DNA of 12,003 nucleotides from an uncultured Porphyromonadaceae bacterium (GTDB taxonomy: Bacteria > Bacteroidota > Bacteroidia > Bacteroidales > Muribaculaceae), in the NCBI GenBank assembly GCA_905193485.1, contig CAJJOX010000051.1, forward strand, positions 1-12,003, in the 5' to 3' direction. Positions 1 to 6,798 of this stretch are shown here, in pieces. A program made the position numbers and the translations under genes. Numbering within the stretch: the stretch's first letter is position 1; each line of letters opens with the position of its first letter. Below the pieces are notes generated by a model. The model ran no database searches, was not told where the DNA came from, and was given only the letters and a program-made list of their open reading frames with translations.

Positions 1-810
1 GGTTGTGACGGCATTGACCGGTCGGCGGTCGTGGCGGCCGACACGTCGGGATGCGTCAAAGAGGAGGCTGCGGTTTCGGCATTGCCGTCAGACACATTGC
101 CGCTGAGCGGCTTTGAAGAGCGATACGGGCGGCTGACGCTTTATGATTATCCTTATTCGCGCACCCGCAGCATACCCGACTGGAAGCACCTGTGGGTGAA
201 TACAGGAGTGCTGATGGGGGCCGGCGTGGCGACGATGCTCGTGCTTGAGGCGCTGCCAAAGGATGCGACCGCGTGGAATAAAAAGGCCAATGCCGACACG
301 CCTTTGTTTAAGCGGTGGGTCAATCACGTCAAGGCGGGACCGGTGTGGGATCACGACAATCTCGTGTTCAACTATCTTCTTCATCCTTATGCTGGGGCGG
401 CTTATTATATGGGAGCGCGCAGTTGCGGATTCAATTGCTGGGGATCGTTTGTGTATTGTTTCTGCATATCGACTTTTTTCTGGGAATATGGCTTTGAGGC
501 GTTTAACGAGATACCGTCGGTGCAGGATCTGGTGATAACTCCGATTGTCGGCTCGCTTCTTGGCGAAGGATTCTATCTTGTAAAGCGCAGGATCGTCGGT
601 GACGGTTATCGTCTGCTCGGGTCGAAAGTGCTCGGTTATGCCGTGGCGTGGCTTGTCGATCCGCTCAACGAAACGATAGGTTATTTCCGCGGTGACCAAC
701 GTAAGGCCACCCGCCGCGGAGAGGCACTGAAGGGGCTGTCGGGGGGGACGTGGATAGCTCCATCGGGCAACGGACTGCAGGGAGGAATAAGCCTGACTTA
801 CACTTTCTGA
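1..810 (+). CDS. DUF3943 domain-containing protein, 5' end cut by window
   Basis: The frame is open from the first base to a TGA at 808-810, so the true start lies outside the window; the GTG at 31 is unlikely to be the start. About 269 residues are visible. I recognise the DUF3943 pattern: a WKHLWVNTGVL segment leading into a hydrophobic stretch, then DNLVFNYLLHPYAGAAYYMG, then a second hydrophobic stretch with FFWEYGFEAFNEIPS, then VQDLVITPIVGSLLGEG. The two hydrophobic stretches and aromatic-rich motifs suggest a membrane-associated protein of the envelope. Its molecular function is not established, and no catalytic motif can be named. The last residues (GGISLTYTF) end in an aromatic, as many outer-membrane beta-barrel strands do, but this alone is weak. 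It is followed by 112 bp and then the PCMD gene, which appears to have its own promoter, so the two need not be co-transcribed. I am confident of the family and not of any role. Confidence 0.85.
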   Translation, partial: GCDGIDRSAVVAADTSGCVKEEAAVSALPSDTLPLSGFEERYGRLTLYDYPYSRTRSIPDWKHLWVNTGVLMGAGVATMLVLEALPKDATAWNKKANADTPLFKRWVNHVKAGPVWDHDNLVFNYLLHPYAGAAYYMGARSCGFNCWGSFVYCFCISTFFWEYGFEAFNEIPSVQDLVITPIVGSLLGEGFYLVKRRIVGDGYRLLGSKVLGYAVAWLVDPLNETIGYFRGDQRKATRRGEALKGLSGGTWIAPSGNGLQGGISLTYTF

Positions 811-889
811 TTGGGCTGTTATTGTGTTCAAAATGGCTTATGTGTCTTTCATGGCGACAGCCGAATCTGCGAAATTGAAAAATAATGTC

Positions 890-897
890 TAATTTTG
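890..897 (+). promoter_or_regulatory. Probable Bacteroidota -7 promoter element for the PCMD gene
   Basis: TAATTTTG matches the Bacteroidota -7 consensus TAnnTTTG. It sits 25 nt before the ATG at 923 and 34 nt before the ATG at 932. A TCTG at 866-869, 20 bp upstream, is a three-of-four match to the -33 TTTG. The stretch is AT-rich compared with the surrounding coding DNA. The rest of the 811-922 gap shows no convincing terminator for the upstream gene. Assignment is by motif only. Confidence 0.5.
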
Positions 898-922
898 TAG
901 GCTTGAAACAAGAGAAAATAAA

Positions 923-1882
923 ATGAGAATTATGAAACGAATTTTTATAACGATGTCTGTCGCAGTTATTTGTGTACAGGCTGTCGTGGCTCAGAAAGTA
1001 GAGTATATAAAATATGGCGACTTCAACAGCTGGATCACCCGCGTGATTTCGGAATCTGGTGTGATAGGCGGCAAAAAGAAAAATGTCTATGAGGTCGGGC
1101 CTGCGCGTACGGTCACGGGCAATAAAGCATACGTGAACGAGGGCGGCTCGCCCTGGGGCACGAGCAATGTCTATGCGAAAGTGTCGGGAATCACGAAAGC
1201 CTCCAATGCCGTGGAGCCATGCGTGCGCAAGGGAAGTGACCTGTGTGCGAAGCTTTGCACCAAGCTGGAGCATGTGAAGGTCGCGGGCATAATCAATATG
1301 GACGTCATGGTGGCCGGATCGATGTTTCTCGGCCAGATGATAGAGCCGATCACGTCCACGAAAAATCCATACGGAAAGATGGATATGGGCGTGGCGTATA
1401 CAAAACGGCCGAAATCTCTGGTGCTCGACTACCGTGTGGATATGCCGGAAGCCAACATCCGCACAAAGGCTACCGGTTTCGGGTCGAAAAAGACGCTTCA
1501 GGGACGCGACGAGGCTGTAGTGTTTGTGTTTCTGCAGCATCGTTGGGAAGATGAGAAAGGCAATCTGCATGCCAAGCGTGTAGGCACGGGCGGCGAGAAA
1601 TTCTCCAAGGCTACGAAATGGGTTAACGGACACCGCATTCCGATCGTCTATGGCGACATCAGCGGTCGTGCCGGAGCGGGATGGCTCGGACTGCGAACGA
1701 AATCAAACGCTTATTACGCCCGCAATTCAAAAAACAAACTCAAACCGGTAATCGAGGAGGGATGGGATGCCAATGCCACTCCCACGCATGTGGTGGTGAT
1801 GATCAGCTCGGGTAGCGGAGAGCCATATGTAGGCACGGAAGGATTGAACTTCTATGTCGACAATATCGGCTTCGAGTTGTAG
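923..1882 (+). CDS. Secreted PCMD (putative carbohydrate metabolism) domain protein
   Basis: This is a 319-residue protein with a classic signal peptide: basic MRIMKR, a hydrophobic core to about residue 20, and a likely signal peptidase I cut after VVA (residue 23) or just past it. There is no lipobox cysteine. The mature part matches the PCMD family (putative carbohydrate metabolism domain): an early GDFNSW element (32-37), AKLCTKLEHVKVAG near 109-122, the KRPKSLVLDYRVDMPE core (161-176), DEAVVFVFLQHRW (196-208), and a C-terminal segment with VVVMISSGSGEP (290-301) and YVDNIGFEL (311-319). PCMD proteins are exported Bacteroidota proteins with a jelly-roll-like fold, often linked to glycan use, but no reaction is proven. 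Start: ATG at 923, with an in-frame ATG at 932 (MKRIFIT) equally plausible. No SusC/SusD pair or glycoside hydrolase lies beside it here, so its substrate cannot be inferred from context. Confidence 0.8.
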   Translation: MRIMKRIFITMSVAVICVQAVVAQKVEYIKYGDFNSWITRVISESGVIGGKKKNVYEVGPARTVTGNKAYVNEGGSPWGTSNVYAKVSGITKASNAVEPCVRKGSDLCAKLCTKLEHVKVAGIINMDVMVAGSMFLGQMIEPITSTKNPYGKMDMGVAYTKRPKSLVLDYRVDMPEANIRTKATGFGSKKTLQGRDEAVVFVFLQHRWEDEKGNLHAKRVGTGGEKFSKATKWVNGHRIPIVYGDISGRAGAGWLGLRTKSNAYYARNSKNKLKPVIEEGWDANATPTHVVVMISSGSGEPYVGTEGLNFYVDNIGFEL

Positions 1883-1906
1883 CAGGTTGTCAAAAAAGAA
1901 TAAGTC

Positions 1907-1948
1907 AAAAGGCGCTGTGCGGTCGACGTAACCGGCACAGCGCCTTTT
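1907..1948. terminator. Bidirectional intrinsic terminator between convergent genes
   Basis: A perfect 14-bp inverted repeat: AAAAGGCGCTGTGC at 1907-1920 pairs with GCACAGCGCCTTTT at 1935-1948, and GGT/ACC can extend the stem with one bulged G. The A-run on the left and T-run on the right give a U-tract in either direction. It lies 25 nt past the PCMD stop (+ strand) and 46 nt past the M18 aminopeptidase stop (- strand), so it probably ends both transcripts. Confidence 0.9.
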
Positions 1949-1993
1949 TATGCGGCCTGCGGTAAATGCGGCAATGCCTGCGGGGATGAGGAG

Positions 1994-3301
1994 TTATTCA
2001 GCGGTAGAGTAGAATTCGCGGAAGGACCGGGTGATGAGTTCGTGGTCGACGACGGAGGCTGTTTCGCGAATGGAGTGCATGGCCCAGATTGCGGCGCCCA
2101 TGTCGACGCCACGGAGCGGAATCTGCGAGGTGAGTATGTTGCCGAGTGTCGAGCCGCCCGCCACATCGCTGTGGTTGACAAAATACTGCACCGGCACGCC
2201 CGCGTTGCGGCAGATTGAAGCGTAGACGGCGGCGCTGTCGGCGTCGGTCATGTATTTGCAGTTGGCGTTGATTTTAACGACCGGACCTGATCCGAGGAGC
2301 GGATGGTTGGTAGGATCTTGTTTTTCAACATAGTTGGGGTGCAGCCCGTGGGCGTTGTCGGCCGATATCATGAATGAGCGGTCGATGGCCCGGAGCAGGT
2401 GCTCTTCGTTTCCGCCGAGTGCCATGTTGATGCGGGAGAGGAGATTGAAAAGCAACGGTGATGCGGCGCCCTGTTTTGTGCCGCTGCCGGTTTCCTCGTT
2501 GTCGAAAATAGCGGCGACGAGTGTGGCTCCGGGGTTGTCATCGGCGCGGTCGATGAGCGATGTGACGGCGGCGTGTACCATGCTGAGGTCGTCGATGCGG
2601 CCGGAAGACAGGAACTCGCCGTTGAGTCCGAGAGTGCATGCGGGGGTGGTGTCGAAGAGTGAGAGGTCGAAGTCGAGAATATCGTCAATGTCGACATTCA
2701 GCTCTGAAGCCATGAGGTTTAGCAGGATGTTATCGTGGCGCAGAGAGTCGTTGACATAGCCTAACACCGGGAGCATGTCTTTCTGACGGGAGAGCGGGTT
2801 GCCTTCGTTGACGGCGCGGTTGAAATGGATGGCGAGATGCGGTATGGTGAGGATGGGACGGTCGATGCGTACAGTGCGCCGGAGTGGATTGAAAACGGAG
2901 TCGGAACGCAAGATGACGCGCCCGGCGATGGAGAGAGGACGGTCGAACCATGTGTAGAGGATCGGACCGCCGGAGACTTCGGTGTTGAGTCTGACGATGC
3001 CACCTTCGCCTTTCATTTCGGCGTGGGGCTTGATGCGGAATCCGGGGGAGTCGCTGTGGGCCGATATGATACGGAAGGGTGCGGCGGGACCCGATTGCGC
3101 GGGGATGAAGGCGATGACGGCCGAATCGTTTTGTGTGATGTAGTATTTTTCACCGGGTGTCAGCGTCCAGTGGTCGGCCGGATCGAGTCTTGTGAATCCG
3201 GCTTCGCCGAGGCGCCGGCATATTTCGCGTACTGCGAGGAAGTTGACCGACGATGCGTCGAGAAACTTCATTAGGTCGGTGACAATTGCAGATGTTTCCA
3301 T
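1994..3301 (-). CDS. M18 family zinc aminopeptidase (aspartyl aminopeptidase-like)
   Basis: A 435-residue cytosolic metallo-aminopeptidase that removes N-terminal residues from peptides. The family is a dodecameric di-zinc enzyme, often favouring acidic N-terminal residues. All five expected metal ligands and the catalytic acid are visible: H82 in AHSDSPGFRIK, D237 in GRIDDLSM, the E269-E270 pair in DNEETGSGTKQGA, D315 in SADNAHGLHPNY, and H409 in AMHSIRE. Length agrees with the bacterial 'aminopeptidase 2' (ApeB-type) branch. There is no signal peptide. It is the last gene of the yicC-gmk-nadD-DUF5063 operon, 25 nt after the DUF5063 stop, and is followed by a strong terminator. The ATG start at 3301 fits the family N-terminus. 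Its likely job is peptide recycling; nothing suggests specialisation or loss of function. Confidence 0.95.
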   Translation of the reverse strand: METSAIVTDLMKFLDASSVNFLAVREICRRLGEAGFTRLDPADHWTLTPGEKYYITQNDSAVIAFIPAQSGPAAPFRIISAHSDSPGFRIKPHAEMKGEGGIVRLNTEVSGGPILYTWFDRPLSIAGRVILRSDSVFNPLRRTVRIDRPILTIPHLAIHFNRAVNEGNPLSRQKDMLPVLGYVNDSLRHDNILLNLMASELNVDIDDILDFDLSLFDTTPACTLGLNGEFLSSGRIDDLSMVHAAVTSLIDRADDNPGATLVAAIFDNEETGSGTKQGAASPLLFNLLSRINMALGGNEEHLLRAIDRSFMISADNAHGLHPNYVEKQDPTNHPLLGSGPVVKINANCKYMTDADSAAVYASICRNAGVPVQYFVNHSDVAGGSTLGNILTSQIPLRGVDMGAAIWAMHSIRETASVVDHELITRSFREFYSTAE

Positions 3302-3326
3302 GTCGAAATAAGGGGGATAAAGAGGG

Positions 3327-3842
3327 TTAGCTGTTGTAGCGCAGGTGATTCAGCGGCCGGAGCACGTTGCAGAGAATCCGGCTCCAGTAAGATGTGAAAT
3401 CTTCCTTGACGGTGGCGAGGATTGCCGGGATGGATTCGACGGGTGCCTGTCGGATGGTGGAGATGAAGTTGAATGTCACCTGCATTATGTCGGCGAGATT
3501 TTCTGAGATGCTTGCCGCGATCGGGGTGTCGGAATATTTCATGTCTTCCTCGAAAGTTTCGAGGTAAGTGTCGTCGGCTCCGAGGATCGCTGCCATGTGG
3601 TCGCGGAGGTCGGTGTAGGATGTTTCGTCCATGGCATCGTCGATGTAGCCTTCTTCGGCGAGAGTCTGGTCGTCGGGTAGATCGGATGCGGCGATGTAGA
3701 TTCTGGGAAGGAGGCGGAGCATTTCAGCGATGAAGTCGGCCGGCTCACTTTCGGCGGCTGCCGTGACGGCATTGCAGTATTCATTGCATAGACCGATGAA
3801 AGCTATGGAGTTTGTCGGAAGGGATGATGATGGAGATTGCAT
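3327..3842 (-). CDS. DUF5063 domain-containing protein
   Basis: A small acidic protein of 171 residues, mostly helical by appearance, with no signal peptide or membrane segment, hence probably cytosolic. It fits DUF5063 by its order of motifs: FIGLCNEYCNAV (15-26), MLRLLPRIYIAASDLP (41-56), then YLETFEEDMKYSDTPIAAS (93-111) and ENLADIMQVTFNF (114-126). No catalytic signature is recognisable and the function is unknown. It lies 10 nt after nadD and 25 nt before the M18 aminopeptidase on the same strand, so it is very likely co-transcribed with yicC, gmk and nadD. The ATG at 3842 is the natural start. A regulatory or scaffolding role for an operon partner is possible but is only a guess. Confidence 0.85.
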   Translation of the reverse strand: MQSPSSSLPTNSIAFIGLCNEYCNAVTAAAESEPADFIAEMLRLLPRIYIAASDLPDDQTLAEEGYIDDAMDETSYTDLRDHMAAILGADDTYLETFEEDMKYSDTPIAASISENLADIMQVTFNFISTIRQAPVESIPAILATVKEDFTSYWSRILCNVLRPLNHLRYNS

Positions 3843-3852
3843 GGTCGGGTGT

Positions 3853-4461
3853 TTATCGGTAAAGGTGATTGTCGTTGATATATTCGGCTACTCCCGGCGG
3901 GAGGAACGCGTCCATCCGTTTGCCGGCAGCTATGGCGTCGCGGATGAAAGTGCTCGAGATGTCAATGGTCGGAGCGTTGACGAGGGTGACATTCGGCGGC
4001 AATGATTCGGGATCGACATCATAGCCGGGGCGGGGATAGATGATGGGATCGAACCGACGGATTATTTTGTCGTGGTGTTTCCACCGGTCGAAGATGAGCC
4101 AGTTGTCGGAGCCGATGATGAGAGAGAACCGTGTGCGCGGATATAGCTCCGACAGAAGTGAGAGCGAGTCGAAGCTGTAGGATGGTCTGGGCATTGAAAG
4201 CTCGATGTCGCACGGACGGAGGCGTGGATTGTTTTCGGTTGCGATGCGAAGCATTTCGAGTCGGTCGCGGTCGTCGATGAGTTGCGATGAGTCGGCTTTC
4301 AACGGATTCAAGGGTGACAGCATCAGCCAGATCTGAGAGAGCGGGGTGAACTGGACGATGTAGTCGGCCAGCATGATGTGCCCGACGTGAACCGGGTTGA
4401 ATGACCCGCCGAGAATGCCGATGCGGGATGGCGTGGATTCGGTGTCAGAGAATGCCGGCAC
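3853..4461 (-). CDS. nadD: Nicotinate-nucleotide adenylyltransferase (NadD)
   Basis: Transfers AMP from ATP to nicotinate mononucleotide to give deamido-NAD, the central step of NAD synthesis, in the cytosol. The 202-residue protein has the nucleotidyltransferase signature GGSFNPVHVGH at 18-28 with both catalytic histidines (H25, H28), the substrate-side IIGSDNW (115-121), and the second ATP-binding motif ISSTFIR (168-174). The start is a GTG at 4459-4461; no in-frame ATG exists before the GGSFNP motif. The 13 residues ahead of the core strand (IGILGG) are slightly longer than is usual for the family. It begins 6 nt after the gmk stop and in the same reading frame, so its translation is probably coupled to gmk. 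The next gene (DUF5063) follows after 10 nt. Identification is secure and the exact start is slightly less so. Confidence 0.96.
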   Translation of the reverse strand: MPAFSDTESTPSRIGILGGSFNPVHVGHIMLADYIVQFTPLSQIWLMLSPLNPLKADSSQLIDDRDRLEMLRIATENNPRLRPCDIELSMPRPSYSFDSLSLLSELYPRTRFSLIIGSDNWLIFDRWKHHDKIIRRFDPIIYPRPGYDVDPESLPPNVTLVNAPTIDISSTFIRDAIAAGKRMDAFLPPGVAEYINDNHLYR

Positions 4462-4467
4462 GATGGA

Positions 4468-5037
4468 TCAGGCCGTGAAATTGATGATTTCGCGTTCGGT
4501 TTCCTCAATGGCCTTTTCAAGATCGTCGTTGACCACGCAGACATCGTATTGTGGCGCGAACGAGAGCTCGAATTCGGCTTTTCCGATCCGTTGATCAATG
4601 GCTTCCGGCGAGTCGGTGGCGCGATTCTCAAGGCGCCGGCGCAGCTCTTCGACGCTCGGAGGCATGAGAAATATGCTGCGGGCGTCGTCGCCAAACATTT
4701 TTTTGACGCGCACGCCGCCTTTGACGTCGATGTCGAGAAGCACGTTGACGCCTTGGTCGCGGCGCCGCTCCACTTCGCTTTTGAGGGTCCCGTAGAATCG
4801 GCCCGGATACACTTCCTCGTATTCGACGAATGCGTCGTCGGTTATTGCGTCGGCAAATTGTCTGTCGGAGAGGAAATGGTAGCTGACGCCGTCGGTTTCG
4901 CCGGGGCGCGGCGGACGGTTGGTGGCTGAAACGGAAAACTGCATGTTGACGTTTCCGCGGTTCATGACTTCGTTGATGATTGTCGATTTGCCGCAGCCGC
5001 TTGGGGCTGAAATGATGATGATCCTGCCTCGTTTCAT
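4468..5037 (-). CDS. gmk: Guanylate kinase
   Basis: Phosphorylates GMP to GDP with ATP, an essential step in GTP and dGTP supply and in recycling of cyclic-di-GMP and (p)ppGpp breakdown products. The 189-residue length is normal. Visible are the P-loop SGCGKST (13-19), the GMP-binding stretch SATNRPPRPGE (37-47) with FVEYEEVYPGRFYGT (70-84), the LDIDVKGG segment (101-108), the lid arginines around RRRLENRATDS (133-143), and the late YDVCVVNDDLEKA (164-176). The ATG at 5037 gives the expected MKRGRIIIISAPSG start. It follows yicC by 22 nt, the usual yicC/yloC-gmk pairing seen across bacteria, and is followed by nadD 6 nt on. There is no clear Shine-Dalgarno, as is normal in this phylum. Confidence 0.97.
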   Translation of the reverse strand: MKRGRIIIISAPSGCGKSTIINEVMNRGNVNMQFSVSATNRPPRPGETDGVSYHFLSDRQFADAITDDAFVEYEEVYPGRFYGTLKSEVERRRDQGVNVLLDIDVKGGVRVKKMFGDDARSIFLMPPSVEELRRRLENRATDSPEAIDQRIGKAEFELSFAPQYDVCVVNDDLEKAIEETEREIINFTA

Positions 5038-5059
5038 GTGGCGTCGAGTGGTTGGTATG

Positions 5060-5935
5060 TTACATTACGTTGAGCACTTGCTCTTTGATTTGCTCGAGTT
5101 CGTCTTTCATTCTCACGACGAGGCGCTGCATGTCGGCCTGGTTGCTTTTTGATCCGAGAGTATTTATTTCGCGACCCATTTCCTGGCTGATGAATCCGAG
5201 CTTCTTACCTTGTCCGTAGTGGCCTCCGAGTGTTTCCATGAAGTAGCGCAGATGCTGGGCGAGGCGTTGTTTCTCTTCGTTGATGTCGAGCTTCTCGATG
5301 TAGAAGATCATTTCCTGTTCGAGGCGGCCACGGTCGTAGTCGATCTGCGGAAGCGATGTGAGGTTGTCGGTGATGCGGGCCCTGATGTGTTCGACACGCT
5401 GTGTTTCATAGCGGGGCACTTCGTCAAGCAGTCCGGCGATATTTGATATCCGAGAGGAGAAGAATTCCTCCAGCTTCTCGCCTTCGGCCCGGCGGTGCTG
5501 CATCAGTCCGTCGAGAGCCCGGTCGAGAGCCATGGCGGCGGCCTTGAAATCGTCGTCGGAAGCCGCGACAGCCGAATCGGCTTTCAGTGTGTCGGGGAAA
5601 CGGAGCAGCACGGAGTACCAGTCGGAGGGCTCGGGGATGCCAATGGCGGCTGCCATTTCCTGAATCTGCGCTTTATAAGCGGCGAGGAGGGGAATGTTGA
5701 GCTGTACGGCAGAGTCGCCGGCGAGGTTTTCGATGAAGAAATTGACTTCGACTTTACCACGTTCCACCCTGCGGCTTACGATGTTGCGCAGTTCCATTTC
5801 CTTTTCGCGCAGAAGCGCCGGAACGCGCATTGAGAGATCGAGTTGTTTGCTGTTGAGCGATTTGATCTCAACAGTGATTTTTTTGTTCTGAACTTCGACA
5901 ACAGCTTTGCCGAAACCGGTCATGGATAGAAGCAT
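5060..5935 (-). CDS. yicC: YicC/YloC family endoribonuclease
   Basis: A 291-residue protein of the YicC family. The E. coli member is reported as an endoribonuclease that affects small-RNA stability. The YicC-like N-terminal domain starts with the signature SMTGFGKA (4-11), followed by VEIKSLNSKQLDLS. The C-terminal DUF1732 domain ends the protein with GKKLGFISQEMGREINTLGS, then NQADMQRLVVRMKDELEQIK and EQVLNVM. I place the start at ATG 5935 because family members begin with a few residues before SMTGFG. The longer frame to 5998 adds 21 atypical residues and would run back through the divergent promoter, including the TAATTTTG at 5963-5956. First gene of a five-gene operon, with gmk 22 nt downstream. 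Cytosolic, with no signal peptide. Confidence 0.95.
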   Translation of the reverse strand: MLLSMTGFGKAVVEVQNKKITVEIKSLNSKQLDLSMRVPALLREKEMELRNIVSRRVERGKVEVNFFIENLAGDSAVQLNIPLLAAYKAQIQEMAAAIGIPEPSDWYSVLLRFPDTLKADSAVAASDDDFKAAAMALDRALDGLMQHRRAEGEKLEEFFSSRISNIAGLLDEVPRYETQRVEHIRARITDNLTSLPQIDYDRGRLEQEMIFYIEKLDINEEKQRLAQHLRYFMETLGGHYGQGKKLGFISQEMGREINTLGSKSNQADMQRLVVRMKDELEQIKEQVLNVM

Positions 5936-5955
5936 AGAGTCAGTGATATTTTCTA

Positions 5956-5963
5956 CAAAATTA
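5956..5963 (-). promoter_or_regulatory. Probable -7 promoter element for the yicC-gmk-nadD operon
   Basis: Read on the minus strand this is TAATTTTG, a full match to the Bacteroidota -7 consensus TAnnTTTG. It ends 20 nt before the yicC ATG at 5935, predicting a leader of roughly 14 nt. I see no good -33 TTG at the normal 19-21 bp spacing; that zone coincides with the -7 element of the opposing tsaB promoter. It is identical to the element before the PCMD gene. Confidence 0.6.
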
Positions 5964-5986
5964 GCTAATAGCGAGGAAAAAATAGG

Positions 5987-5994
5987 TAACTTTG
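5987..5994 (+). promoter_or_regulatory. Probable -7 promoter element for tsaB
   Basis: TAACTTTG matches TAnnTTTG and ends 18 nt before the ATG at 6013, predicting a leader of about 12 nt. It argues against the TTG at 5992 as the tsaB start, since that codon lies inside the element. No clear -33 motif is seen; that zone overlaps the yicC -7 element. Confidence 0.6.
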
Positions 5995-6012
5995 CCAAAA
6001 AATTTCAATGTC

Positions 6013-6702
6013 ATGCCTGTAATTCTTAATATAGAAACGTCGACCAATGTGTGCTCGGTGGCCTTATCGTCTGAGGGAATGGTGCTTTGCCATTTCGAGG
6101 ATTTCGAGGGCCGCAATCATGCCGCTCTGCTGAGCGGCTACATCAAGATGTGCCTTGACTGGGCAGCCGATCATGAAATGAGGGTTGAGGCTGTCGCTGT
6201 TTCGATGGGTCCGGGCAGTTATACCGGACTGCGCATCGGATTGTCGGAAGCCAAGGGTCTGGCTTTCGCTCTCGATGTTCCGCTGATAGGAGTCGACACT
6301 TTGCAGCTGATGTCCACGGGGGTGACGTTTAAGGAGGAGCTTGATCCGGAATCGTTGCTCGTGCCGATGATCGACGCCCGGCGTATGGAAGTCTATACGG
6401 CTGTTTACGATATGGCTCTGACCGCGCTTATGGAGCCTCAGCCGCTGATTCTTGACGCAGAGTCGTACGGCGGTCTGCCGGCCGGACGTGAGATCGTGCT
6501 TTTCGGCAACGGCAGCGATAAGGCCCGTGATGTCATTGCGCGTCAGGGTGTAAGATTCATTCCGGATGTGGTGCCTTTGGCTACGGACATGATAGCATTG
6601 GCGGAACGGGATCATATGCGCCGCAATTTTATTGATCCGGCCTATTCCACTCCGCACTATCTGAAAGATTTTCAGGCGACAAAACCAAAAAAACTTTTTT
6701 AG
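6013..6702 (+). CDS. tsaB: tRNA threonylcarbamoyladenosine biosynthesis protein TsaB
   Basis: TsaB is the non-catalytic ASKHA-fold partner of TsaD. With TsaE it helps transfer the threonylcarbamoyl group to A37 of ANN-decoding tRNAs (t6A), which is essential in many bacteria. The 229-residue protein starts with the ASKHA phosphate-1-like strand ILNIETSTNVCSVAL (4-18). It then has RNHAALL (34-40), the diagnostic MGPGSYTGLRIGLSEAKGLA (65-84), and VPMIDARRMEVYTAVY (117-132). It ends with the Bacteroidota-type tail TPHYLKDFQATKPKKLF. The ATG at 6013 is preferred to the TTG at 5992 because MPVILNIETS is the normal family N-terminus and the -7 element covers 5987-5994. It stands alone on the plus strand, divergent from yicC by 77 bp and convergent with fkp. 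I see no strong terminator after its stop. Confidence 0.96.
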   Translation: MPVILNIETSTNVCSVALSSEGMVLCHFEDFEGRNHAALLSGYIKMCLDWAADHEMRVEAVAVSMGPGSYTGLRIGLSEAKGLAFALDVPLIGVDTLQLMSTGVTFKEELDPESLLVPMIDARRMEVYTAVYDMALTALMEPQPLILDAESYGGLPAGREIVLFGNGSDKARDVIARQGVRFIPDVVPLATDMIALAERDHMRRNFIDPAYSTPHYLKDFQATKPKKLF

Positions 6703-6783
6703 ACCCTGTTTCCCGGTGTCAACAGATATTTGGGAACGGAATCTTATCGGACCAAAATATAACATCTGTCCGGCTCTTCCGTG

Positions 6784-6798
6784 TCCTGACTGTCAGGA
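6784..6798. repeat. 15-bp perfect dyad over the fkp stop codon
   Basis: TCCTGAC, one central T, then GTCAGGA. The dyad spans the fkp TGA (6793-6795) in the 90-bp convergent gap between tsaB and fkp. A stem of only about five to six base pairs is possible and no T-run follows on either strand, so it is a poor intrinsic terminator. It may be a weak hairpin or chance. The rest of 6703-6792 holds no gene that I can support. Confidence 0.35.

Noticed and set aside
88..831. Minus-strand open frame of about 247 codons opposite DUF3943.
   Set aside because: No recognisable domain and composition typical of a reverse-strand shadow; the plus strand carries clear DUF3943 motifs.
665..1633. Long minus-strand open frame of about 320 codons opposite the DUF3943 and PCMD genes.
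   Set aside because: It crosses two well-supported plus-strand genes and the promoter between them. Its product is rich in His, Arg and Phe without any family motif, as expected for an antisense shadow.
1949..1999. Similar short text (CCTGCGGG followed by GATG or TGATG and then TTATTC) just before the stop codons of the M18 gene and the M16 gene (9740-9765).
   Set aside because: The match is short and partly explained by both proteins ending in Ala-Glu-stop; not enough to call a repeat.
6064..6765. Minus-strand open frame opposite tsaB.
   Set aside because: tsaB on the plus strand is unmistakable, and the antisense product shows no motif.
6722..6769. ACAGAT and ATCTGT as a possible hairpin in the tsaB-fkp gap.
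   Set aside because: Only six base pairs around a loop of about 36 nt, with no following T-run; likely chance.
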